Program-made: the position numbers and the translations under genes
Part shown: piece after piece, positions 1-6,759 of the stretch
How positions within the stretch are numbered: the first letter of the stretch is position 1
How the letters are laid out: each line of letters starts with the position of its first letter
The notes under the pieces: generated by a model
The model's input: the letters and a program-made list of their open reading frames with translations, nothing else
The model's database searches: none
Told to the model about the DNA's origin: nothing
Source of the DNA: a virus
Direction: 5' to 3' (one strand)
IMG/VR virus record: IMGVR_UViG_3300044645_001328
Location: 1-20,889 of that record
DNA: 20,889 nucleotides

Positions 1-2
1 TA

Positions 3-1271
3 TTTTCTCCATATCCGTTGGGTTATCTTATCTTACAAGATACACCATCAAGCAATATTGTTTCTAGAATTAGTCAAGATGGTTTGATCGGTAAGGGTGA
101 AGAAATTGCTTTGGCTTTTACCGCAAAAATAGGCGAATACTTTCAAGAATTGCAAGGATTTTTTATCTACAAAGTAGAACCCTTTGCACCAGATGAACCA
201 CAAGCAAGTCGTCAAAAGATCATATACAAACTTTATTTCTCTTCGCAGATTTTCTTTACAAATGAATTGATTCGTATCAATCGTTATTATGAAGATAAGT
301 TATCAAATATTGTAAAGAGAATTGCTGAAAATCAATTACAAATAAAATTAGAAACTATTGAGGAAACTGCCTTAAAGCAATCGATATTTTTTCCTGTATT
401 GACACCACTTGAATGTATCAACATGTGCGCTTCTCGTAGCACATCTAAAGAAAATAATCATGATGCTAATTATGTCTTTTATGGTGATATTGATCACAAA
501 TATCATTATGTAACTCTTGGTAGATTAATGAAAACCAAACCAGTCATAGGAACATATGATTTTGATGGTATTACTGTTGCAACTCCATTTGGTATGAATT
601 ACATGGGAAGTGGAAATATCGATAAAGGTCCAACAAAATATAATGCATTAAGATATCAGATAAAACCAATTTCTCCAATTCGAAACATGGTAAATGGTAT
701 GTTTTCTTCATCCTTATTGGAATTTGATGTAGTAAAAAGAAAATATAGAAGTTATCACTACGATTATTCTGCCGAATTTCCAAATCAACGCCATCTTGTT
801 GATAGTCCAATTGTAAGCAAAGGTGCAGATTTTATTAATTTATCTTATTTAAATCCTCATGCTTTTCCTTTATATTATTCGACTTCTCAATGGCAGCATG
901 ATGAAAATGAACTTTCAGAATTATCAAATAACTCAGTAAACTCAGGAAGAGATTATATCCAAAAAAGAAGATCTCAAATGCTTCAAGTAAATCAAATGGG
1001 ACTTGAAATAGAATTACCTGGCAATCCAATTCTCAAGATCGGACAGACTGTTTATTTTGGTAGATCTCAATTGGATTTTTCTGGTCAAAACTCAGAAACA
1101 TGGCTAAGAAATCCTTATGTAACTGGAAAGTTTTTAATAACAAGAAAAACCACAATACTAGAAAACAGCAAATCAAACAATACTCTTGGTTTCAATTTAA
1201 AAACAACATTCTCATTAAGAAAAGATTCTGATGTAGGAACACTAAGTATTGGGTCGGAGGATTCTGAATAA
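3..1271 (+). CDS. Baseplate hub protein, gp27-like (5' partial)
   Basis: Likely the hub ring that connects the tail tube to the central spike. The reading frame is open from base 3 with no stop, reading FSPYPLGYLILQ, so the TTG at 18 is only an internal codon and the gene starts outside the window. The visible part (422 codons) has the layout I associate with gp27-like hub proteins: a beta-rich first part with FFIYKVEPFAP followed by a segment ending in SNIVKRIAENQL, then a second domain with TPLECINMCASR and ANYVFYGDIDHKYHYVTLG. It ends with a beta domain around LEIELPGNPILKIGQTVYFG, similar to the low-identity VgrG/gp27 fold. T4 gp27 is 391 residues. The next gene is the gp5 OB-fold protein, its expected binding partner, and the two overlap by one base (TAATG). 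The fold assignment is from remembered family patterns; sequence identity to T4 gp27 is low. Confidence 0.72.
   Translation, partial: FSPYPLGYLILQDTPSSNIVSRISQDGLIGKGEEIALAFTAKIGEYFQELQGFFIYKVEPFAPDEPQASRQKIIYKLYFSSQIFFTNELIRINRYYEDKLSNIVKRIAENQLQIKLETIEETALKQSIFFPVLTPLECINMCASRSTSKENNHDANYVFYGDIDHKYHYVTLGRLMKTKPVIGTYDFDGITVATPFGMNYMGSGNIDKGPTKYNALRYQIKPISPIRNMVNGMFSSSLLEFDVVKRKYRSYHYDYSAEFPNQRHLVDSPIVSKGADFINLSYLNPHAFPLYYSTSQWQHDENELSELSNNSVNSGRDYIQKRRSQMLQVNQMGLEIELPGNPILKIGQTVYFGRSQLDFSGQNSETWLRNPYVTGKFLITRKTTILENSKSNNTLGFNLKTTFSLRKDSDVGTLSIGSEDSE
1256..1260 (+). promoter_or_regulatory. Shine-Dalgarno of the gp5 OB-fold gene
   Basis: GGAGG lies 10 bases before the ATG at 1271, inside the end of the gp27-like gene. 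It is the strongest ribosome-binding site seen in the window and supports the chosen start. The start codon overlaps the preceding stop as TAATG, so the ribosome could either reinitiate or bind anew. Confidence 0.7.
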
Positions 1272-2167
1272 TGTATACTGGAAAAGACTCATTAGTATTT
1301 TGGTTTGGTGTGATAGAAGATCGCTTAGATCCGTTAGAAATTGGCAGATGTCGAGTTCGTATTCTTGGTTTTCATCCTCAATTAAAAAAAGATTTTCCAA
1401 CCAATAAATTACCTTGGGCACAAATAATACAACCAAGTCATTCTGCCTCTTTGAGTGGTAAAGGTATCAGTCCAACAGGATTAGTAGAAGGATCGTGGGT
1501 TGTTGGATTTTTTGTCGATAATGGTTCTGCTCAAATTCCTATTATTATGGGAAGTATCTGTGGAATGAACGAAGAAACAAAAGAGGGAGATAATCCTGGC
1601 GATTGTTTTAGAGATCTAAGAGAAGAAAATGATCTTGCAATTTTTCCTGTAGATGAATTCGAGAAAAAAGAATATCCAAATGGTAAAGAATCTGACGGAG
1701 ATGCTCATGGCGCTCAAATTAAGAATGTATCAAAATCTAAGAATTATCCAAGAGAATTGTATTCTCCCGAATCATCGGGACGCGAACGAGGAACGCCCGA
1801 TCTAAATATTCTAGCAATTGGCGATCTGCAAAGAATAGATAAAACAATTGTAAAAACAAAACGCGATCCTGTTGGTTCTGGACTTCGTGATATTGGTATT
1901 GATGTGGCAGATTGTGATACTCCAAGATTTAATTGTGGTGTGACAAATGAAAGTGGAGTGAATATTGGAACGATCAAAGGATTGGGAATTGGTGTCAATT
2001 CTCAAGAATCATCATCTGTTCCTTCACGAAAAACAAAATACAAGCAATTTAAAGATAAACCAACAAATAATAACGCAATTCAAATCGATTCGTCAAAAAC
2101 AATGAATCTGAAACCAACAATGGTTGATACCGCTGCAACTGTTGATACATCTATAGGATTAGCATAA
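1271..2167 (+). CDS. 5: Baseplate hub gp5 N-terminal OB-fold protein, no lysozyme domain
   Basis: Residues 9-95 match the N-terminal OB-fold of T4 gp5, with GVIEDRLDPLEIGRCRVR (13-30), LPWAQIIQP (47-55), SGKGISPTGLVEGSWV (62-77) and a final IIMGS. In T4 this domain sits on the gp27 trimer and links the spike to the hub. The T4 protein continues into a lysozyme domain. Here, residues 100-298 have no lysozyme-like motif; they are a polar linker containing GTPDLNILAIGD, which resembles the linker in gp5 of T4-like marine phages. The frame stops at 2165-2167, before the beta-helix, which is encoded by the next gene. The product is therefore 298 residues against 575 for T4 gp5. It overlaps its neighbours by one base on each side. 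The OB-fold call is secure; the role of the linker is inferred. Confidence 0.9.
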   Translation: MYTGKDSLVFWFGVIEDRLDPLEIGRCRVRILGFHPQLKKDFPTNKLPWAQIIQPSHSASLSGKGISPTGLVEGSWVVGFFVDNGSAQIPIIMGSICGMNEETKEGDNPGDCFRDLREENDLAIFPVDEFEKKEYPNGKESDGDAHGAQIKNVSKSKNYPRELYSPESSGRERGTPDLNILAIGDLQRIDKTIVKTKRDPVGSGLRDIGIDVADCDTPRFNCGVTNESGVNIGTIKGLGIGVNSQESSSVPSRKTKYKQFKDKPTNNNAIQIDSSKTMNLKPTMVDTAATVDTSIGLA

Positions 2168-4182
2168 TGGCAGGAACACAAGCAAATACAGGACAATGGT
2201 TTGAACCAGAAACCCCTTATGCGACAATTAAGGGTGAACCAATCAAACCAAGAGACAATGCTTCAAAAAGCACGGTTTATCCTTTTAATAAAGTAACAGA
2301 AACAGAATCTGGGCACATTGTAGAATTTGATGATACTCCAGGCGCAGAAAGAATTCACATCTATCACCGATCTGGTTCATTTTTTGAGTTTCATCCAAAC
2401 GGAGATAAAGTAGATAAAATTGTAAGAGATTATTATCTCTCTATTCTTCGTGATGCAAATGTTCACATTGATGGATTTACGAATGTTACTATAGACAAGG
2501 GATTAAAAGTTTATATCAATCGTGACAATTTACCAAACTCTGAAAATTCTTCTGTTAATTTTGATATTCATGTTGGACAAAATGCAAATGTCAATTTATT
2601 TTTAGAAAAGGGAAATTGCAATCTTAAGTTAAAGGATGGAGATGCAAATCTTCAGATTGATAAAGGTGATGTGAATATTCGTCAAGATGATGGTAATTAT
2701 AATCATTTTGTAAATGGTGATTATAATGTCGAATGCACAGGTCATATGCATACTGTTGTTGGTGGTCATAAAGTAGATGAGATTGGTGGTTCCAGAGATG
2801 TAAGAGTCGATGGTGAATTTGATAATCTTCAAGTTACAAATGGATACAAAGAAACTCAGGTTGCGGGGGATCATCGTCTTGAAGTGAAGGGTGGAGTTTA
2901 TGATTTGTTTCATAAAACACATGAAACTAAAATATTGCTTGATCGAATTGTACAAATTGTAGGTGGTAGACAGCAAGCAATTACAGGAGAAGATGTTTTA
3001 TCTGTTGGTGGATCACAAGATAATACAATTACTGGTTCTCGTTCTATGACTATTGGAGGAGATCAAAATACATTAATTGGTGGTTCTACAAAACAAACTA
3101 CAGGTGGTTCTCTTGATGTTTTGGTTGGTGGTTCTTCTCGTCATACCGCATCTAGTTACGATGTAAGCGGTGGAGCAGAAATTAAAATGAGTGCGGGAAG
3201 AATTCATTGGAACGGGCCGCAAGCAGCAAATGCATCGACATCTGGTACTGCTGCATTAGTTTCTAAAAATCCAATTTATGTTCCAGGCCCAGGCGCACAA
3301 TGGGTTCCTTCACAACCAACACACCCAAGAAGTCCATTAGGACAACTTCAATTGGCGTCTGCTCAGTTGACACAACAACTCGGAACTGTATCTGCACTAC
3401 AGCAAATCAATAACGAGAATGCAAACCAAATAGCACAATTGAATGCAAATAATTCGGAACTTTCTGGATTATTGGAAGAAGATACGGGATTTGGGCCAGC
3501 AGTAAAACAAAATGTAAGCGGATCCTTAACATTAGCACAAAATGCAACTTCGTCTTTAAGCAATGTAACCAATCAAGCAAGTGGAGTTGTTTCTTCTGCG
3601 GGAGGAATCACAAGCGGAGCAATTTCTTCAACTCAAGCAGCAACGACAGGATTAAATGGAAACATTCCAGGCTCAAATAGTGGTTCTGTGGGTGGTGGAT
3701 TGTTTGGTGGTGCGACTTCAACTCTTCAATCTGGAAATCAAGATTTGGGTGCATTGGGTGATATTTTTACGGGTGTTGGTTCTGTTTTGGGGGATGTAAT
3801 TGACGCCATTGTGGAAGTTGGGTGTGCAATTGGTGAACTAATTAATGGATTGATTGATGCAGTCGTCAAACCCGTACTTGAAACAATAAACTCTGTTTTT
3901 GCTAAAATTTCAGAAATTCTTGGTGAAATCACGAATGCAATCGGACAAGTATTATCGAAAATTGGCGAAGTAATCAACGGAGTTCTTGGTGCAATAAATG
4001 AAATTATTGGCAAAATAATTGACGCCGCTGGACAATTTATTGGTGGAATTGCATCTGCAATCAATGGTTTATTATCAAACTTATTCGAAGGTTTCAGCGA
4101 TATTGGTTGCGGTGATGGTATTCTTTCTGGACAAGAACCACCATTGGGAACAGAGGCGATTGCGCCAGGAGTCATAACATGA
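2167..4182 (+). CDS. 5: Central tail spike, gp5 C-terminal beta-helix type, with long hydrophobic extension
   Basis: Encodes the needle part of gp5 as a separate 671-residue protein. Residues 37-75 carry the conserved entry segment (YPFNKVTETESGHIVEFDD, then TPGAERIHIYHRSG) typical of gp5/VgrG spikes. Residues 96-328 form the needle, with about 20 octapeptide repeats of the xGGSxxxx type, which build a three-chain beta-helix in T4. The repeats end near AEIKMSAGRIHWNGP, where related spikes also end. A further roughly 310 residues follow: a Gln/Asn-rich, helix-prone stretch (about 391-440), a Ser/Gly/Thr-rich linker (440-530), and a long amphipathic segment rich in Ile, Val, Leu and Gly (531-645) with Cys553 and Cys648 near its ends. 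T4 gp5 lacks such a tail. The start is ATG in TAATG with AGGA 8 bases upstream. The PAAR tip gene follows with a 4-base overlap. The needle call is firm; the role of the extension is unknown. Confidence 0.9.
   Translation: MAGTQANTGQWFEPETPYATIKGEPIKPRDNASKSTVYPFNKVTETESGHIVEFDDTPGAERIHIYHRSGSFFEFHPNGDKVDKIVRDYYLSILRDANVHIDGFTNVTIDKGLKVYINRDNLPNSENSSVNFDIHVGQNANVNLFLEKGNCNLKLKDGDANLQIDKGDVNIRQDDGNYNHFVNGDYNVECTGHMHTVVGGHKVDEIGGSRDVRVDGEFDNLQVTNGYKETQVAGDHRLEVKGGVYDLFHKTHETKILLDRIVQIVGGRQQAITGEDVLSVGGSQDNTITGSRSMTIGGDQNTLIGGSTKQTTGGSLDVLVGGSSRHTASSYDVSGGAEIKMSAGRIHWNGPQAANASTSGTAALVSKNPIYVPGPGAQWVPSQPTHPRSPLGQLQLASAQLTQQLGTVSALQQINNENANQIAQLNANNSELSGLLEEDTGFGPAVKQNVSGSLTLAQNATSSLSNVTNQASGVVSSAGGITSGAISSTQAATTGLNGNIPGSNSGSVGGGLFGGATSTLQSGNQDLGALGDIFTGVGSVLGDVIDAIVEVGCAIGELINGLIDAVVKPVLETINSVFAKISEILGEITNAIGQVLSKIGEVINGVLGAINEIIGKIIDAAGQFIGGIASAINGLLSNLFEGFSDIGCGDGILSGQEPPLGTEAIAPGVIT
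2689..3150 (+). repeat. Octapeptide beta-helix repeats in the spike
   Basis: Residues 175-328 of the spike consist of tandem octads such as VGGSQDNT, ITGSRSMT, IGGDQNTL, IGGSTKQT, TGGSLDVL and VGGSSRHT. About 19-20 units are visible, with one nine-residue unit near VTNGYKETQ and a less Gly-rich stretch around FHKTHETK. At DNA level the repeat shows as recurring GGTGGTTCT. The pattern is the same kind as the VxGxxxxx repeats of T4 gp5 and VgrG needles. Confidence 0.85.
3757..4110 (+). other. Amphipathic hydrophobic segment at the spike C-terminus
   Basis: Codes for spike residues 531-648. The segment has Ile/Leu/Val recurring every three to four residues with Gly, Ala and Asn between them, for example IGELINGLIDAVV, ISEILGEITNAIGQVLSKI and GEVINGVLGAINEIIGKII. 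Few charged residues break the apolar face. It could form amphipathic helices that pack as a coiled bundle or insert in a membrane. No function is known to me for this segment. Confidence 0.65.
4167..4171 (+). promoter_or_regulatory. Shine-Dalgarno of the PAAR gene
   Basis: AGGAG lies 7 bases before the ATG at 4179, inside the last codons of the spike gene. It confirms the ATGA-overlap start, which gives a complete PAAR domain. Confidence 0.65.
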
Positions 4183-4457
4183 GAGTAATACGAAAAGGTA
4201 TAGATTATTCATTAGGACATTGTTTTAATCCTCGTCCTGCTGTGGAAGGAAGTCCTGATGTATTTTGCAATAACATTTCGGTTGTTCGTGCGGGTGATTA
4301 TTATCCTGTTCATAGTTGTGGAAGTAAATCACATGATGGGAGAGCGACAAGTGGTTCTAATGTTTTTGTAAACAACAAACCTGTACATCGTTCTGGAGAT
4401 CAAATTACTTGTGGTGACACGGCTTTCAACGGTTCTTCTGATGTTTTTGTAAATTAA
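4179..4457 (+). CDS. PAAR-domain spike tip protein, gp5.4-like
   Basis: A 92-residue PAAR protein, the metal-bound conical cap that sharpens the tip of phage and type VI secretion spikes. It has the double PAAR pattern: GHCFNPRP near the start, EGSPDVFCNNISVVRAGD (24-40), then SNVFVNNKPVHRSGD (60-74) and GSSDVFVN at the end. Likely metal ligands by family analogy are His14, His45, His70 and Cys78. Extra cysteines (15, 30, 47) are present. The length matches T4 gp5.4 (97 residues), with no added effector domain. It overlaps the spike gene by 4 bases, as expected for a protein that binds the end of the beta-helix. In this phage it must do so despite the spike's long C-terminal extension. The gene ends directly before the putative late promoter. 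Confidence 0.93.
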   Translation: MRVIRKGIDYSLGHCFNPRPAVEGSPDVFCNNISVVRAGDYYPVHSCGSKSHDGRATSGSNVFVNNKPVHRSGDQITCGDTAFNGSSDVFVN

Positions 4458-4458
4458 G

Positions 4459-4466
4459 TATAAATA
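4459..4466 (+). promoter_or_regulatory. Putative T4-type late promoter TATAAATA
   Basis: Exact match to the T4 late promoter consensus octamer, placed in the longest intergenic gap of the window (15 bases, between PAAR and gp25). T4 late promoters need only this -10 element, recognised by gp55 with the gp45 clamp. By T4 spacing, transcription would begin at about 4472, next to the gp25 ATG at 4473. No other exact copy was found on the + strand between genes. Such an octamer can arise by chance in AT-rich DNA, so the position is the main support. Confidence 0.5.
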
Positions 4467-4472
4467 ACAAAT

Positions 4473-4865
4473 ATGGCAAAAGAAAAAATTTACAAGGATA
4501 TAGACTTAAATTTTGAACCAAATCCTTTAAGTGGGGATGTGGATAGTCTTATTGGCGTAAATGCCATTAAACAATCCTTAAAGAATATTGTTCTTTATAA
4601 TATTTTTGAAAAACCATATTCATCGGAATTTGATGTAGGATTGCGTAATTTGCTATTTGAAAATAAAGGACACGGTTTTCAAAACTTCCTGAGAAAACGA
4701 GTAAGAATTCTCATTGAAGCATATGAACCTAGAGTAATTTTAAATGATGTTTTGGTGAAGTTTATATCAGAACGAAATAGTATGCAGATATCTGTGTTTT
4801 ATACAGTCAAAGAAACCCAAACCCCAGAATCATTAGAATTCTTTTTAGGTAAGTACAATGGATAA
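4473..4865 (+). CDS. 25: Baseplate wedge protein gp25
   Basis: A 130-residue member of the GPW/gp25 family (T4 gp25 has 132), found in the baseplates of all contractile injection systems (TssE in type VI secretion). It helps start sheath assembly at the wedge core together with gp6, gp7 and gp53. The signature features are present: the N-terminal YKDIDLNFEPNPLSGDV, the central AIKQSLKNIVLYNIFEKPY, and the family's EPR motif as YEPRV at residues 84-88. Unlike T4, where gene 25 lies in another cluster, it sits here beside gp6. No Shine-Dalgarno is visible before the ATG; the preceding bases are an AT-rich gap holding a candidate late promoter. It overlaps gp6 by 8 bases. Confidence 0.95.
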   Translation: MAKEKIYKDIDLNFEPNPLSGDVDSLIGVNAIKQSLKNIVLYNIFEKPYSSEFDVGLRNLLFENKGHGFQNFLRKRVRILIEAYEPRVILNDVLVKFISERNSMQISVFYTVKETQTPESLEFFLGKYNG

Positions 4866-6759
4866 TAATAATTTCTTGAACAACGCTGGTTTGAATTTTT
4901 ATGATATTAAGTATAATTTTATTAATTATTTAAAATCAAAACCAGAATTTACCGACTACGATTTTCAAGGCTCAAATCTGAGCGTCTTGTTGGATATCTT
5001 ATCATATAACACCTCTCAACAAGGTTTTTATAATGCAATGGTTGCAAATGAAATGTTTATCGAAAGAGCAACCAAGAGATCCTCAATTGTATCTTTGGCA
5101 AAAACAATGGGATATACGCCAAATACAAAGAAAGCATCAAGAGCAAAGATTTTTCTTACCGTTGGTGCAGCAGATGTTCCTGCATCACGAATATTAGAAA
5201 AAGGTTCTTTATTTACAGGAACAATAGAAAATCAAGAGTATACATTTACAAATATAGAATCTTTTGCATTTTATCCTTATACCTTTGATGCCAATACAGA
5301 TCCTGCTAATTCTGAAAATGGACAAATTTTGAGTTATGCTTGTGGGCCATTTGAAATAAAACAAGGTGTTCTAAACACGATTAGTTATAATGTTCAAGAA
5401 TCAAATCAGGAATTTTTGGTTACAGACAAGAATACGGATAAAGATTCCATTCGTGTCTTTGTATTAAATTCCATCACCGATACAACAGGATTGAATATTC
5501 CTTGGACAGTTTCTACAGATATCACTTTATTGGATGAAAATACCAGAGCATTTTTTCTAGAAGAAAATAGTTATGGACAATTGGTTTTGACATTTGGTGA
5601 TGGAGTTCTTGGTAAAAAATTAGAAATTGGAAATGTTGTTATTATTGAATATTTAAGTACATTTGGTTCTGTTGCAAACGGTATAGGAAGAAGTGATACC
5701 GCAACAAAAAGATCTTTTACATTTGATTCAGATAATATCTTTACCGTGTTTACAATCGAACCATCCAATTCGGGTGCGGATCGTGAAACATCTGGTTCCA
5801 TTAAGAGAAATGCTGTTAGAAATTTGACATCAAAGGGAAGAGCAGTAACGATAAAGGACTACGAAGGATTGGTGATTGGTTCTTTCAATGATGGTGCTGC
5901 TGTTCGTTGTTGGGGCGGAGAAGAAAACGATCCGCCATATTATGGTAAGGTATTCATGTCTGTTCGTCCTGTTGGACAGACCATTTTGACATCAGAAGAT
6001 AAAACAAATCTTGTCAACAATATTTTAAAGGAAAAAAATATTGTCGGAATGGATGTGGTAATTGTTGATCCAGAGGTATTGTATATTAATCCTGTGGTTG
6101 AGATTTTCTACGAAAAAGCATTGACAAAAGATTCCGAATCAACTTTGATGAACAGAATTAAAAATTCATTGGTTGTTTATTTTAGACGCAACTTAGTGGA
6201 ATTTGGCGACTCCATATTTTCCACGGATGTCGAGAATGATATTATGGGTATTACACCAGCATTCAAGAGTGTTGATGTTAATATGACTATCGAAAGAAGA
6301 ATTGTTCCGACACTGGGAGTTTCGGAAAGAACAACAATAGATTTTCAAAATGAATTGTACCACCCCTATGATGGTTATCAATCAATTATCAAGACAAACA
6401 AGTTTCAAATTTCTCAAAACTCAGATTACCATTACATCGAAGACGATGGAAATGGAAAATTGCTATTAAAAAAAATCAAGAACGGTGTGGTTTCTACTGT
6501 AAATAGTAATTATGGAACAATTGATTATACCACAGGCAAATTAATTATAACCGCATTAAAAGTATATACAATTGAAAACAACTCAAGTTATGTTTATATT
6601 AGAGCAGAACCAAAGACAAATAATATATTTACAAAAAGAAATTCTGTTTTGAGTTATGATTTCTTAACAGACTCGGCTCTACAAATCAACTTAAATCAAG
6701 TAAAAACTCAACAAGTAATCGGTGGTTCTGGAACAGTAATTACAAGGCCTAACTTCTAA
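4858..6759 (+). CDS. 6: Baseplate wedge protein gp6 (baseplate J family)
   Basis: A 633-residue homologue of T4 gp6 (660), the protein whose dimers join wedges into the inner baseplate ring around the hub. The N-terminus is strongly conserved: FYDIKYNFINYLKSKPEF, then LSVLLDILSYNTSQQGFYNA, ATKRSSIVSLAKTMGYTP (about residues 14-90). The baseplate-J core follows, with QLVLTFGDGVLGKKLEIG near 240 and FNDGAAVRCWGGEENDPPYYGKVF from about 343, split by the usual short loop. The last 130 residues are beta-rich with YHYIEDDGNGKLLLKK, as in gp6 of related phages. The start overlaps the end of gp25 by 8 bases with a weak AGG 8 bases upstream. The end is joined to the next gene by TAATG. Confidence 0.95.
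   Translation: MDNNNFLNNAGLNFYDIKYNFINYLKSKPEFTDYDFQGSNLSVLLDILSYNTSQQGFYNAMVANEMFIERATKRSSIVSLAKTMGYTPNTKKASRAKIFLTVGAADVPASRILEKGSLFTGTIENQEYTFTNIESFAFYPYTFDANTDPANSENGQILSYACGPFEIKQGVLNTISYNVQESNQEFLVTDKNTDKDSIRVFVLNSITDTTGLNIPWTVSTDITLLDENTRAFFLEENSYGQLVLTFGDGVLGKKLEIGNVVIIEYLSTFGSVANGIGRSDTATKRSFTFDSDNIFTVFTIEPSNSGADRETSGSIKRNAVRNLTSKGRAVTIKDYEGLVIGSFNDGAAVRCWGGEENDPPYYGKVFMSVRPVGQTILTSEDKTNLVNNILKEKNIVGMDVVIVDPEVLYINPVVEIFYEKALTKDSESTLMNRIKNSLVVYFRRNLVEFGDSIFSTDVENDIMGITPAFKSVDVNMTIERRIVPTLGVSERTTIDFQNELYHPYDGYQSIIKTNKFQISQNSDYHYIEDDGNGKLLLKKIKNGVVSTVNSNYGTIDYTTGKLIITALKVYTIENNSSYVYIRAEPKTNNIFTKRNSVLSYDFLTDSALQINLNQVKTQQVIGGSGTVITRPNF

Noticed and set aside
18-1271. TTG at 18 as the true start of the gp27-like gene
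   Set aside because: The frame is open to the left edge and reads sensible protein before TTG, and the N-terminal part expected of a hub protein is missing. The gene is truncated by the window.
1571-2167. A lysozyme domain in the second half of the gp5 OB-fold protein
   Set aside because: No glycoside hydrolase 24 motif (Glu-Asp-Thr catalytic pattern) is visible; the segment is a polar linker.
2150-2175. Programmed frameshift joining the two gp5 halves
   Set aside because: No slippery heptamer or hairpin is apparent, and a good ATG with AGGA upstream starts the second half at the stop codon; reinitiation is simpler.
3738-4175. 145-codon Pro/Ser/Ile-rich minus-strand frame opposite the spike tail
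   Set aside because: Its low-complexity composition is the direct complement of the hydrophobic heptads on the + strand, and nothing supports expression.
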